Shown here in pieces: positions 34,590 through 47,248 of a stretch of DNA of 47,500 nucleotides. The translations under genes were made by a program, and so were the position numbers. The DNA comes from Neocallimastix lanati (nom. inval.) (taxonomy: Eukaryota; Neocallimastigomycota; Neocallimastigomycetes; Neocallimastigales; Neocallimastigaceae): NCBI GenBank assembly GCA_016946835.1, contig JACVTC010000048.1:987501-1035000 (forward strand). The letters are read 5' to 3'. The notes beneath the pieces are model-generated. The model searched no databases. It worked only from the letters and a program-made list of their open reading frames with translations, and was not told the DNA's origin. Numbering within the stretch: the first letter of the stretch is position 1; each line of letters opens with the position of its first letter.

Positions 34590-37354
34590 TTTGAAGAATT
34601 AATTGAAAAATATAATAGAATGTGCAAAATTATTCATCATATGTGTAATATTTATAGGAAAACTGAATACCAACATTGGATCAATACTGGTTGTGAATAT
34701 ATGAAATCTCATAACCCAAAGAAAGCTTGGAAATGGCTTAAAACAACAGCAAATGTAGATAAATTTAAAAATATGTCAATTTCTCCAGTAAAGGACAAAA
34801 ATGGTAAACTAGCTACTTCTACTAAAGAACAGTTAGAAGTATGGCACAATCACTATAAAAAAACTTGCTTCAAGCCATTCTGATATCAATAGTGCATTAA
34901 TCGAATGGTCTAATAAATTTTCCAATGGTACAATTAGGTATACGAGACACAATGAATGGGATATAAATCAAGACATCAGTATAGAAGAAATTAAAGAAGC
35001 AATTTTAGCTACTCCAAATTATAAAGCTTCAGGCCCGGATGGAATTCCTATTGAATTTTATAAAGCTTTAATTCCTCCGGATGACGAAAATTCAGTAAAT
35101 AATTCTTCTTCTGGTTTAAATTGTTTACAGAAGATATACTCAAGAATTTGGAATGGAGAATTTCCTAGCTCTTGGAATGAAGCAAGTATTATATCTATTC
35201 CTAAAAAAGGAGATGATCTATCTGATTGTGACAATTATCGAGGTATCTCTCTGATTAACAATGGTATTAAACTCATTTCGAAAATAGTCTCCAAAAGAAT
35301 TTCGGAATATGGACTTAAAAATAATTTTATTAGGCCAGAGCAATTTGGATTTCGTACTGAATAAGAATGTGTTAGTTTATTTATTTCAATTCGAGAAATT
35401 TGTCAAAGGCGAATAAATAATAATAAAGAAACTTACCTTGCTTTTCTAGATTTAAAAAAGGCATATGATTCTGTTCCAATAGGTAATATTTTATATAAAT
35501 TAGATGCTTTAGGTATTAGAGGTAAATGTTATCAATTTATAAAAAATCTATATTTGACTTCCAAAGCCAGTGTTAAAATTGATGATCAATATTCGGAATC
35601 TTTTAATATTATGAAAGGAGTTAGACAAGGTTGTCCACTATCTCCAATTCTTTTCAATCTTTTTATTAATGACATTTTTAATGATTTTTCAGAACTTGGA
35701 ATTCCTTTAGGCGAATCTAGATGTTGTGGTGGACTCTTTGCAGATGATATTGTTCTATGCGCACCATCAAGAACTAAGTTAAAAAAAATGCTTAAGAAGG
35801 TAAATGAATGGGCTAAATTTAATATGATGAATTTTGGAATTAACAAGTGCGCAACGATGGTGATTCGACCAGACACACCTCTTTTTCAAAATAAAAGAGA
35901 TCCTACTTTTTATCTTGCTGGTCAACCAATCCCAATAACTAAATGTTATACCTATTTAGGTATACCATTTGATAAAAGCTTATCGTTGAACCCTATTATT
36001 AAATTACTTAACTCTAAAGTTACTAAAGCTCTCTTTTCTGTTAGTAAATTTCTTTCAAATTCCAAAATTCCTATTCCATTTAAGAAGATTATAATTAACT
36101 CTTATGTACTTAGTAAAGTCTCTTACTTTGCGCCTTTACTTGGTTCAAATAAAGCTAGAACAAATAATACTCAGAAATTAATTAATAAAGGATTAAGATG
36201 GATTGCAGGTATACAAAAAGCCAAATCATTTATTAATGTATATTCTATTTCAAAAGATTTAAATATTCCTCCATTGTCAGCTAAGTGTGCTTTGTCTCAA
36301 GTCAAATGTTTTGATAAGTAGAAAGATTCAAATTGTATTATTTCCTATTTAGTTAATAATATTCCAAAATCTAAAAAATATACATGGACAAAAGAAAGTA
36401 GAACTCTTAAACGTATACTAGAGAAAAGAGGTAATAACGATAATAAAATCAAGGATTTTTATTGGAAAAGAGATATGAAAATCAATTCTATTAAAGCTGA
36501 GTTTTATGACAAAAACAAATTCGAAGAAACATCAAAATTTATAAAACTTTGTTATGAATATCCTGATCTTTCATATGGTTTCTATTGGCTATTGAGAGCA
36601 CGAACCGGATATAGATTAGATGCTAGAATTGCTAAAGCTGCAAAAATAATAGATCAAATGTGTCCTAATTTTTGTCCCTGTTGTAAAAAGTAATAAACAA
36701 TGGATAAGTCATTGGTTAATTGATTGTCCTTTTTTCAATCATATTCGTAGTAAAGTTAATGATAAAATTTTATTTTTATATAATGCTTTTTACCGTGGCA
36801 ACCTAACAAATGATATAGTTAATAGTAATAATGATAATAGTAATAGTAATAATAGTAATAGTAATAATAGTAATAGTAATAATAGTAATAGTAATAATAG
36901 TAATAGTAATAATAGTAATAGTAATAATAGTAATAGTAATAATAGTAATAGTAATAATAGTAATAGTAATAATAGTTATAGTAATATTAGTAATAGTATT
37001 TTTAGTAATGTTAGTATTAGTATTGAAAATAATGTGTATATTGATTCTAGTGTGTGTGAAAAAGTGTTTAATTTCCTTCTTGGAGGTCGAAGTATTAATA
37101 ACAGTACAAGGGAATGGAAGGATCTATTTAAGTGCCAGATGAAATCAGGTGCTTATTCTGATACTCCGTTCTTAGTGGTTACTGCGGCACTTCTCCAATC
37201 GATTATACCTATTGCTATTGGCCAGCAATGGTCTTTGTTCAATAGGTTCAAATCGAATCATACTACTACTACCAAGAGCGTCAATGCTGAAGAAACAGTA
37301 AGACAGACCAACAGGGCTAGCACAACCAATGAAGATCATAATTTTGTATCTTAA
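34590..37354 (+). pseudogene. LINE ORF2 (reverse transcriptase and C-terminal zinc finger), nearly intact
   Basis: The reading frame begins without a start codon (truncated) and gives GPDGIPIEFYKAL, YRGISLINNGIK, AFLDLKKAYDSV (RT motif A, near 35440-35475), GVRQGCPLSPILFNLF (motif B), LFADDIVLCAP (motif C, catalytic FADD, near 35737-35770), INKCATMV, YTYLGIPFD and the CCHC region CPNFCPCCK with SHWLIDCPFF (36660-36740). The breaks are few: a frameshift in the A-run near 34865, an in-frame TAA at 35362, a TAG at 36319 that replaces a Trp-like position, and a frameshift near 36690. After the zinc region comes an Asn-Ser repeat and a C-terminus with FNFLLGGRSINN. The endonuclease domain is missing through 5' truncation. 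So few lesions imply a recent insertion, although a master copy could already have carried some. Confidence 0.88.
36836..36980 (+). repeat. 15-bp minisatellite inside the LINE coding sequence
   Basis: About nine copies of AATAGTAATAGTAAT in frame encode Asn-Ser-Asn-Ser-Asn. The unit is a multiple of three, so the frame is kept on both sides. Confidence 0.9.
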
Positions 37355-37579
37355 AATTATGATTAACATTGCGAAGTCAAAATTAATTATTATACTTCAG
37401 TATAATAATGCCCTTGTGAAGTCTTACAAATATTAATTAAATGAAACTAGAATATATTATACCATTATTTTATTTTATTTTGTGTTTTATTTTTTGTTTA
37501 TTTTTTTATCTTTTTTTATTATTTTAATACATGTTTTTTATCAAATATTTAATTAATAAAGATGAAACAAGTTTGCTGC

Positions 37580-37611
<32 letters not shown>

Positions 37612-37614
<3 letters not shown>

Positions 37615-37623
37615 AGAGTAAGT
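37612..37623. repeat. Right target-site duplication of LINE
   Basis: The sequence AACAGAGTAAGT, identical to 34559-34570. Confidence 0.85.
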
Positions 37624-37894
37624 AGTTTTGAATCAATAAATTTCTAACCCTTGAGATAAATTATAAATATTATTTCAGCATTACAAGATACAATCAACAC
37701 TTTACAAAATAATCAAGAACAATAATATATTTCAAGCATTCATATATTCGTCATTAATATTTTTTTATACTATTTAAAGAGAATTTACTTTTTCTTTTAT
37801 TTTTATTTTTATTTTATTTTATTTATTAAAAAAAAAAAAAATTTATCTATTTTTTATTATTTTTTATTTTATACTTCTTTTATTTTTATTTTTT

Positions 37895-40550
37895 TAGGCT
37901 TCCTTGAAATGGATAATACTTCTTCAAATTCAGCAACTATACCTATTTTACGGCGAGGCCTTCGAAGATATGATATCCAGAATAAAGATTTCATTCTTAT
38001 CTTTATTCATGATCTTCAATCATGGACTGTTAGTAAACTTTGGGAATTTCATAGTAAACATATTTCCAATTGCAATGAAATAGTTATATATAGTCATGGA
38101 ATTACAAAAAAAAAACACACACCTAATATGGAAAATTACTTCATTTATAGGATAAGCTATGATAAACCCACCTATTATCTAAATATTTTATTTATTCTTA
38201 CTCGATGCCTTCCTATCTATAAAATTAATTGGATCAAAACCAACAAAATTCGAACTTTCAGTTATGTTAAGAAATTCAACAATAAATTTTCTTCCTTTGA
38301 AACTAAATCAATGGTAAAAGATTTTCTATAGAGTAGCATTTACTCACCGTCTACTCAGTTCTTTAATCTTTGTATCAGTTGGAATATTAATGGATGGAAT
38401 GTAGAAAAACGTGATGGTATTAGATACATTAATGAAATTTTTAAACCTATCTGTATTAGCTTGCAAGAGGTCGGTAATAGCCAATACCTTAATGTACTTT
38501 CAAATAATTACCCATTTCTTTGTCACTATAATACAATTTTACAAAAAACTAATCCAAATATTCCTGGTATGAGAGGTCTTAGTATAAGTGTACATCATTC
38601 TCGTTCATTTTCTCCAGATCCTTTTGAATATAAGTGTATATCATTTCTGTCAATATTACTTCTTTTTGGGGAATTAATTGCACTATTGGCAGTATTTATA
38701 TTCCTTATTACCTTGATATGTTATCGAATGAATTTCCTATTCATTGTGGTGTTAAACAAGGTTGCTCGTTATCACCAATTTTGTTTAATTTATTCATTAA
38801 TGATATTTTAAATAATTGTGATAAATATGGTGTTAGTATTGGTAATAAAAAATGTTGTGGCGATCTTTTTGTTGATGATATTGTTCTTATAGCCCCTTAG
38901 TGAAAGAAAAATGAAGGTTCTACTTCGTCATGTTTTTTTGTTGGGCTAATAAAAATGAAATGTCTTTTGGTATAAATAAATGTACTACAATGGTTATTAG
39001 ACCCTTAAATTTTGTTTCATATCCTGGTTATGAAGTGCCTACATTTCACCTTGGTACGTATTCTATTCCTAAAGAATTTGTGTATATTTACTTAGGTATC
39101 CTCTTCAATAATGATCTTTCCCTTGAGCCTTTTATCACGTATATGAATACTAAAGGTAGAAAATCCTTATTTTCTTTCTCTAGTTTTTTATCGAATAATA
39201 AATTTCCATTAACTTTTAAAATATTTATTATTCAATCATATATTATTAGCAAAGCACTATATTCTGCTCCAATCTTAGGTTCAAACAAAAACAATTCTAA
39301 GAATGTACAATCTTTAATTAACACTGTATTGTTGTGGTGTATTGATTCTGACTCCTGGAACAAGGAAGATTATCTTAACATTGAAAAGAAGAAAAAATGT
39401 AAGAATTATATCAAAAGGAACTCAACGGTTAGTATTTATGCCTTATCTCGTGATCTTTAAGTATTTTCCAATTGCTGGCTTTTGTAATTCTCAAATAAAA
39501 TGCTTTTGTAAATGGAAAAATTCAAAATGTATCATTAAAGATCTCATAAACCATATTCCTTCCATGCCACGTTATTCTTGGTCGAAAAAAATCACTGGTG
39601 CTCTACAAGAAAATTAAGAAAAAGAATACCATTAAATTTAAAGATGTTATTGAATCATATTGGTCTGATGTTGGTAAATTCCAAGGAATTAAAAGTACGA
39701 AATACAATAACTTCAAATTTATAAATATTAGAAATCTATTCAAGCTCAGCCTTGAATAACCTCATTTAAGTTTAGATTTTAACTGGATCTTAAGATAAAG
39801 AGCTGGTTATATATATAATACCACTATTGCAATTAGAAGTAGTAGAGTTTCCGATGATTGTCCTAAATTCTGCCCATTTTATGGAATAGGTGAATAATCT
39901 TTTATCCATTGGATATTTGAATGCTCTACCTTTTCTTTATGTCGATGTAAATTTTTAGATTTCATCGATGACCTTTTTCATTTTATTTGCCGATAAAGTA
40001 ATGAATCTTTCCTTACTTCCTTCTTATTCTAATATTTTAGAATATGAAAAATTCATAAACAGGTATATTTATATATTCCTTCTTGGTGGGATTTCAGCTT
40101 TAGATGTGCTACATTTCGATATTGGGGAACGGAGAGACATTTAAGTGAACAACTCCTAAAAAGTTCACTGGGGTCCACTGTTCTGTATACTATGGGGCTT
40201 ACCGATCATCAGTAGCCCTCTTGAGTTACTTTTTGAGAACCTATAGTTAGTAATTCAACTTTGATGATCTTTCTTGTGATTCAGGGGAGAGTTTAGTGGA
40301 TACCACACAATCTATTTTTTTAAAGATGTTACTTCTTTGTTTTAATGTTTTAGATTTAACTGGTAATCATATTTCTACACATAGTATTCATCACACCGAA
40401 ATTTTTTTAACTTTTGAACATATTTTTATTCTTTATTACATTTTCTATGATTGTTTAAAATTTGTTTTTTTTTTATTTTTATTATTTTTTATTTACTTAA
40501 TTTTTTGCATACATTTATTTTTTTATCTTTTAATTGTATAATGTATTTTT
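37895..40550 (+). mobile_element. Second LINE family, internally deleted copy
   Basis: It has a leader ORF, part of an APE-type endonuclease, part of an RT, a zinc-finger region and a 3' tail (CATCACACCGAAATTTTTT at 40390 to about 40550) shared with the fragment at 6140-6310. It has no poly(A) tail; both copies end in a T-rich stretch closing with TATAATGTATTTTTT. The 5' end is not defined, and the fragment at 37624-37894 (ALQDTINTLQNNQEQ and a stop) could still be part of it. Confidence 0.8.
37909..40210 (+). pseudogene. LINE ORF2 pseudogene (endonuclease-RT fusion through deletion)
   Basis: Reading starts at an ATG giving MDNTSSNSAT and runs, across one in-frame TAG at 38329, into the APE endonuclease: SWNINGWNVEKRDGI (38377-38420) and ICISLQEVGN with the catalytic Glu (38450-38480). 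A frameshift near 38640 leads to NITSFWGINCTIGSIYIP, and near 38715 the endonuclease jumps directly to the RT motif B block GVKQGCSLSPILFNLF; RT motif A and the endonuclease C-terminus are lost. Motif C is LFVDDIVLIAP (one stop soon after). Then come INKCTTMVIRP, IYLGILF, and a broken zinc region CPKFCPF with HWIFEC (39860-39930), ending in LLGGISALDVL. It cannot encode active enzymes. Confidence 0.85.
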
Positions 40551-40554
40551 TCTG

Positions 40555-40611
40555 TATAAAACAATGAATAATTTACAAACTTAGAGATTGTAAATTATTC
40601 ATTGTTTTATA
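40555..40611. repeat. Perfect 24-bp inverted repeat, 9-base loop
   Basis: The left arm 40555-40578 (TATAAAACAATGAATAATTTACAA in two parts: TATAAAACAATG, AATAATTTACAA) is exactly complementary to 40588-40611, with the loop ACTTAGAGA. It lies immediately after the LINE 3' end. Confidence 0.95.
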
Positions 40612-41465
40612 TAATGGATATTGAAATGATAACCAAAAATGATTAATAAACTTCTTTATAGGATATATAATTTTTTTATAGGATAATATACAACGAACAA
40701 AATCAAAATATTATTTGTTTTTATACTTAATTTAATAAAATTATCATAACATGAAAATATTATATTATACTTTAATAAATTTTTTTTTTTTTTATAATAT
40801 ATTTTATTTTTTATTTTTTTTTTCAAAATGAAATAAAAAAAATATGAAATATATATTTTTTTATTTATTTATAATAATGATTGATTTCTATTCTCAATAT
40901 TAATCAATATTAATAATTCTCAATTTTTTTATTTAAATAAATGAAAAATAGAAAATCAAATAAAAATTATTAATTTTAAATTATTAGTTTTTTTTTTATT
41001 ATTTAAAGGAAAATAGAAAAATAAAAAAAAGTTTAATAAGAATATAAAATAAGAAGAAGAAAACATAAAAGACTAGTATAGTTTATACTACAATTAATTT
41101 TTATTATTTTATAATATTATAATAAAAAAAAGTACTAATATTGTTCTATTAATAATGTTTATATATATATCATTTTTTTAATATATATATAAAAAAAAAA
41201 GGAAGTAAAATTAGATATTATTTTTCTTTCATTTCCTTTCTTTTTTTTTTTTTTTTTTTGTTTTATTTTTTTTTTTGTTTAATTTATTTACTTCTTTCGT
41301 CTATTCTTTTTCATATATAGATTTATTTTAAAATTTTTATATTATTTATAATAATTTAATAATGAATGATCATCTGTTTTTTTTTTTTTTTTTTATTTTT
41401 GTTTTTTTTTTATTTTTTTTTTTTGTTTTTTAATTTAAAATATAACGATATAAATATTTTTTTTC
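40612..41465. other. Non-coding AT-rich stretch
   Basis: No gene is seen. Poly(T) runs near 41240-41278 and 41379-41425. The last ~100 bases are presumably the 3' untranslated region of the minus-strand G-alpha gene. Confidence 0.5.
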
Positions 41466-43554
41466 TTAAAGCTTAACATCTGGAGGTAGTTCACCTCTCG
41501 ACTTTAATTCCTTTATTGCTGATTCAAGTTCCTTCCTATTCTTATTCTTTATATCTGCTACAATATCTTCCCAAGTGGTCTATACATTAATAGTATTTTA
41601 AAATATTTTTAAATTAATATTATTAATATTATTTTTATTCCTAATTATTTTAATGTTATTTACCTTGATATCTCTCTTAAATCTAGCAGCGATATGGAAG
41701 ACCTTTAATCTATCTGCTTGGGTTTTAAGTTGTTCCTATTTTAATATATTAAATACATTTTAACATTATTTATTTTAATTATTAATTATATTATATATAT
41801 ATTCTTAATAGACGTTTTTAAAATTTTAAAATGGATGAATTACTCTAAATTTCTTCTCTATATAACTTAAGCAATCATTTAAATCTCCTGGTCCATCATA
41901 ATCTTTAAACGCTTCACATACAGTAATACTTTCATTTCTAATTTTTGATTCAAAAAGATCCTTCTTATTGAACAAAAGATATATAGGAGTAGTTTGAAAA
42001 GCTTGATTATTAGCAATTTGACCGAAAAGAGTCAAACATTCCATCATACGATTTTGTGTTTGATCTTCGAATAATACAGTATTATAACCTGATAAATTAG
42101 CAATGAAAATAATAGCATTTACATCATCAAAACAGTGAATCCATTTACGTCTATTTAATTAAATAATTTATTTAATAAAATTATTTTATTATAAAATAAT
42201 AATTAGTATATATTAATTTTATATAATATATATTATATATATATTTTTTTAATTCATTTTTTATATATTAATATATTTTTATTTTAATATATTGTACCTT
42301 TCATTTCTTTGACCACCAACATCAACTACACTATTATGATTTTATATTTATATATATTTATAATTTAATATATATACTTCACTTTTTGAAAGATATTATT
42401 AATATATTTATTAATATTATTTTTTTAAAACTTACGTAAATTGAAGTGGTTTAATATTTAACTCTGTTTTAATAATACCTGTAGTCATAATACGAGCCAT
42501 AACATAATCCTATTCAAAACGGTAATATACGTTATTAATAAATATATATATTTTAATTTCTATTTTCTTATTTAAAAATCAAATGGAAAAATTTTATATT
42601 AATAATAAATATCATACTTCTTCTGTTGGTTCAAAATCATCTTGAATAAATCTCTCAACATTTTCAAAATAACTATTATTATTCAGAAATAATATAAAAT
42701 ATATTATTTAAAATATATTAAAATATATTCCTTATATTAAATATAATATTTTATATGAATATTTCTAAAATGTGAAAGTTCAATATTAATTGAATATTTA
42801 CTAATCTGCAGCATCCAATATCCAATATTCTGATCTCTTTTCCCAAACTTCTTTTATAGCTGGTTCTTTTTTCCATAAATAATTAATAGCATCTGCAACA
42901 TCTAAAGTAAAACTTTCATCGGATTCTTCATCATCAAGTCTTTGTAATAAAGCAGCTTTTTCCTATATATATTATTTTTAAATTTTATTTATTTTATTAT
43001 ATATATGTATATATATATTATTATTATTATTATTTGTTATTAATATTTAGTTAAATATATATTATAATTAATTCACCATATTATATATTTTATTAAGTTA
43101 TATATATATATTTATATATAAGTATATAATTCCTTTTATTTACTTTTGAATCATCTTGGGTATATTCGATTTGATATACTTGAACTTGTTCTATTAAAAT
43201 ATTCATACACTGAAGTGCATTTCTTCTTAAACTTTGGATATAATCTTGAATTTCAGATTGTGTCATTTCAATTTTATGTATCATCTTAAGTTGTTTCAAA
43301 ACTGTACTCTTTCCTGATTCACCAGAACCTTTATTATTTTTTTAATAGTTCAATTTTAATAAAAAAAAATTTTTTTTTTTTTTTTATTTCAATTTAAATT
43401 ATTAGTTAATATTATTCAATAGAATAAAAGTTTTACAAATTTTTAACTTTATATATGATTATATGTTTTAAAATAATTTTGTGGATTTTATATACCTAAT
43501 AGAAGAATTTTCATCTTTAATTTATCCTTGATACCTTCAAGTTCTAACTTTTTA

Positions 43555-43594
<40 letters not shown>

Positions 43595-43877
43595 AATATT
43601 ATTTATATAACAATATAATTAATACAAAATTTTATTGAAAATTTTTTTTATTTATTTTTTTTATTTATATTATATAAATTGTATTTATATTTTTATTTTC
43701 TTTCAAATTTAACTATTTTAATACAATTTTTGAACATAAAATGCAATATATCTATTTTTATATATATTTACCAATTTCATTTTCTACTTTATTCTTCTTA
43801 GGAAATTTTATACAACCACACTTACAGCAGTTTGTTGTTGGGCATTTTAAAGATTTAATATTTGGAAAAAATTTCAT
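41466..43877 (-). CDS. Heterotrimeric G-protein alpha subunit, atypical (388 aa, ten exons)
   Basis: Hand-built exons on the minus strand: 43877-43772, 43555-43496, 43328-43144, 42962-42802, 42672-42618, 42509-42436, 42330-42298, 42150-41844, 41735-41664 and 41579-41466; they total 1167 bases with consistent phase. Conserved parts: P-loop LLLGSGESGKST (residues 53-64), helical domain, switch I with R195-x-x-TTG, switch II DVGGQRNERRKWIHCF (217-232, catalytic Gln221) and the base-specificity loop NKKD (286-289). These predict GTP binding, hydrolysis and membrane signalling with a receptor. Oddities: the G5 motif (TCAT) is replaced by AARF (343-346), the C-terminal helix is longer and ends LPPDVKL, and the N-terminus lacks Met-Gly but has a Cys cluster (CCKCGC, 17-22) that could be palmitoylated. 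An in-frame stop lies just upstream of the chosen ATG. Length is somewhat above the usual ~350. Confidence 0.9.
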
Positions 43878-43971
43878 TTTCTCTGTATTATATTATAAAA
43901 TTTGGATTTATTCTGATTACTTTAAAAAGATTAAAAAATAGGATAAAAGTATGATATATAGTGGTATGGGT

Positions 43972-44015
<44 letters not shown>

Positions 44016-45445
44016 TTAAATTTGATATTGTCTAGTTTTTAATTTAAGTAATATATTATTTTTCTATATTATTTTCTTTTTCTTTTTTTTTTTTTTTATT
44101 TTTATTTTTAGTATTATTTATTGCTTTGAACTGACACAAAAATGATATGATAAATAAAATGATTATTCAAAATTAATTCTTTGGAATTTTTGATATCATC
44201 ATCATCATTAAGATTAATTATAGTTACACATTTTTTAAAAATTTATATATTAATAATATGATAATAAAAATATAAAAAAAAAAAATAATATTAATATTAA
44301 TAACTTTTAAAATTTCCTATGAAACTAAAATATATTGTATAATTAATTTTTACTTTTTTTATTTTATTTTAATTAAATATTACTTAAAGCTTCTTTAAAT
44401 ATTAATTTTTTATTGAAATTTATAAAATAAAAAATCTAGAAGAATATTATATATTTATATATTTTTTAATGTAAAAATAAGAAATATGGAATTTTTATAT
44501 ATTTTGGATTTAAATTGTTCAAAAATTCATTTCTTCATTTTTTTTTATTTAATTAAATGATATAATGAAAAATCCCAGTGAGATTTGTTTGGAATTTTTA
44601 TATTTTAATAATTGTTTATTATTATTGCATTGTATTATATTAATATTATATAACAATATAAAATTATATAAATAAGTTTAGTAAAAAATATTAATTATTT
44701 ATATTAATTAAAATATATATAAATAAATTATTTTTATTCATATTTAATTTTTATTTATTTTTTTTTTTTTTTTTTGAATGTATATGGTAATAATTTCTTG
44801 CTTTAAAATAAGTTTATGTCATTTATTTAATTTATATTCATTGCATTTTTAAACTCATTTATTATATCAAGAATTTTGTTTAAATCATTACTTTCTACTT
44901 TTTTATAATTTAAATTACTTTTTATATATTCTAGTTACATCAAATCAATAATTAATATATTTATCCTTTCATTGACTTTTTTTTTTTTATTATTTTTTTT
45001 ATTATAAATTTTTTTTTTCTCTATATATTTTATTTCTATGATTTTTTCATTCAATATTGATTCAATTAAAGCATTTTATTAATTTATAAATAATCTCCTT
45101 ATTCTTCATATTATTATTTAATATTACTCATTTACAATTTTCATTACTTTTTATTTTGTTATTCATATAAATAATATTTGTCTATATTTATAATATTATT
45201 ATATAAAATATATAAAACAAATATTATGCGTAAGGGTAAAAAAAATAGATAATTAAAAAAAAAAAAAAAAAAAAGATGTTCAAATTCTTTTTTTTTTTTT
45301 TTTTTTTTTTTCTATTATTATTATTATTAATTAATTAATTAATTAATTAATAATATGATCTATATTTAATAATTAAATATAATATTTTTAAAATATAAAT
45401 ATTCTTCTTTTATTATTATTAATATTCTCTTTTTCTAAAATAAAA

Positions 45446-45480
<35 letters not shown>

Positions 45481-46694
45481 TATTAATTACAATAATTCAT
45501 ATTTTTTAAAATTATTTTATTATCCATTAATAATATAATATTAAATAATTTTAGAATTATTGCCTACTATAAATAACATTAATTTTTCTATTACCATTAA
45601 CTTTAAAATTAGAAATAAAATAAATAGTATTATAATTGTAATGATTTATAAATAATATTTTTTTTTTTTTAATATTATAATTGCAATTTTATATTTATTA
45701 TTATTATATTAATTAATTTTTTAATTATAATCTTAATAATAATTTTAAATTATTAATTATCGAAAGAAAAAATGATGTATAATAATTTTCAAGCTTTGTT
45801 AATATTTATTATTTTAAAATTTGAATTATAATTAAAATTACTAATGTATTATTATAAATATAAAAGGAAAACAAAATTTAAATATCCATTTTTAATACTA
45901 TATATATTACATATTTCTTATAATATTTAAAATCAATTATAATAATTAAAATATATAATATGTATACAAATTTATAATTTTTAAAATAAAATAAATATAT
46001 TTATAAAAATGATTTTAATAAGAATTTGAATTTATATTTAAATAAATTGTAATAAAGAAAGTTTAAAAATTTTTTTTTTATTTTTAAATCTTTTTGTATA
46101 TTACTATATATGGCTCACTTTTTTATTATTAAAGCTATTTTAGTAAGAATTAAAAATTTTAAATTTTCAAAGTCTATCATATAATAATGAAATAAACTAT
46201 AAAATAATACTTTCTCGAAATTTTAATAATATTATTAATATTGTTATTATTATTAATTACAATTTATTAATTAATGAATGAATGTTAATTATTTAAAAAA
46301 AAATAATAAAATAATAAAAAATAAATAATTATAATAATAATAATAATAATAAATAAAATAAAAAAAATTTTTTTTTTGATACAATTATAATTATTATTAT
46401 AAAATATCATTCGTAATTAAACTTAATAATATACTAATTATAATTAAATTAAAATGCAAATGTGAGAAATGAAACTTTTTTTATTATATTTATTTAAAAA
46501 TAAATATAATTCTAATTATATAATAAAATGAAACCAAATAAAATATATATATATTTTTTTCTAATAAAATTCATATCATATGAATTACTTTGGTTAAAGA
46601 AAATTTATTTTTATATAATTATTATTTATTGCATTTAAAAAAGTATTATTAATATATAGAGAGAGTGATCTGTTAAATATGTTAATTACATTTG

Positions 46695-46736
<42 letters not shown>

Positions 46737-47217
46737 AAAATTAAAAATAAAAAATATATAAATATTAGTAATTCAAAATTAATCTTATATCTTCATATTA
46801 ATATTTAATTTTGAAATTAATATTTTAATGTCAATTAATATTTTAAAAATTATTATGTTTAAATATAAATTCAGTAAAGTTTTACATAATATTTTAAAAA
46901 AAAGATTATTATTTATTAATTTTCAATGAAATTAATTATATATTTTTCATATATATATTTAAAGATCTGTTAAACATGAAAATAAATGAATACACTAATG
47001 TATATATAATAATAATTACAAAAAAAACTTAAAATATACTTAAGTACATATTTAATTTTGAAATTAATATTGCAATATCAAAATTGTATAAGATTATTTT
47101 ATTTCAATAAACTATAATAATATTATATAATTGTTGGTATAAAATTTTAAGATATTATTTGTCAATTTTTAATTTTTAATGATATGATTTTTATATTTTC
47201 TCTACTCTTATTTTTTT

Positions 47218-47248
<31 letters not shown>

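Larger units (their letters stand above)
34571..37611 (+). mobile_element. 5'-truncated LINE (non-LTR retrotransposon) with poly(A) tail
   Basis: The element starts abruptly inside the coding region upstream of RT and ends in a poly(A) tail of about 28 (37584-37611), with a 10-12-base direct repeat at both borders. This is the footprint of target-primed reverse transcription with 5' truncation. A 3' untranslated region of about 230 bases lies between the last stop (37352-37354) and the tail. It belongs to a different family from the LINE at 37.9-40.5 kb, as its 3' end is unrelated, though the proteins are clearly homologous. Confidence 0.9.

Noticed and set aside
35586-35876. 96-residue minus-strand ORF
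   Set aside because: Antisense shadow of the LINE RT motifs B and C.
37240-37260. tRNA T-loop-like GGTTCAAATCGAATC
   Set aside because: It lies inside the LINE coding frame and no acceptor or anticodon stem can be drawn around it.
34540-37720. LINE inserted exactly at a GTAAGT splice donor of a host gene
   Set aside because: The target repeat does contain GTAAGT and an AG acceptor lies near 37678, but the flanking exons encode no recognisable protein; kept only as a nested-element hypothesis.
43741-43941. 66-residue plus-strand ORF
   Set aside because: Antisense to the first exon of the G-alpha gene, which explains its open frame.
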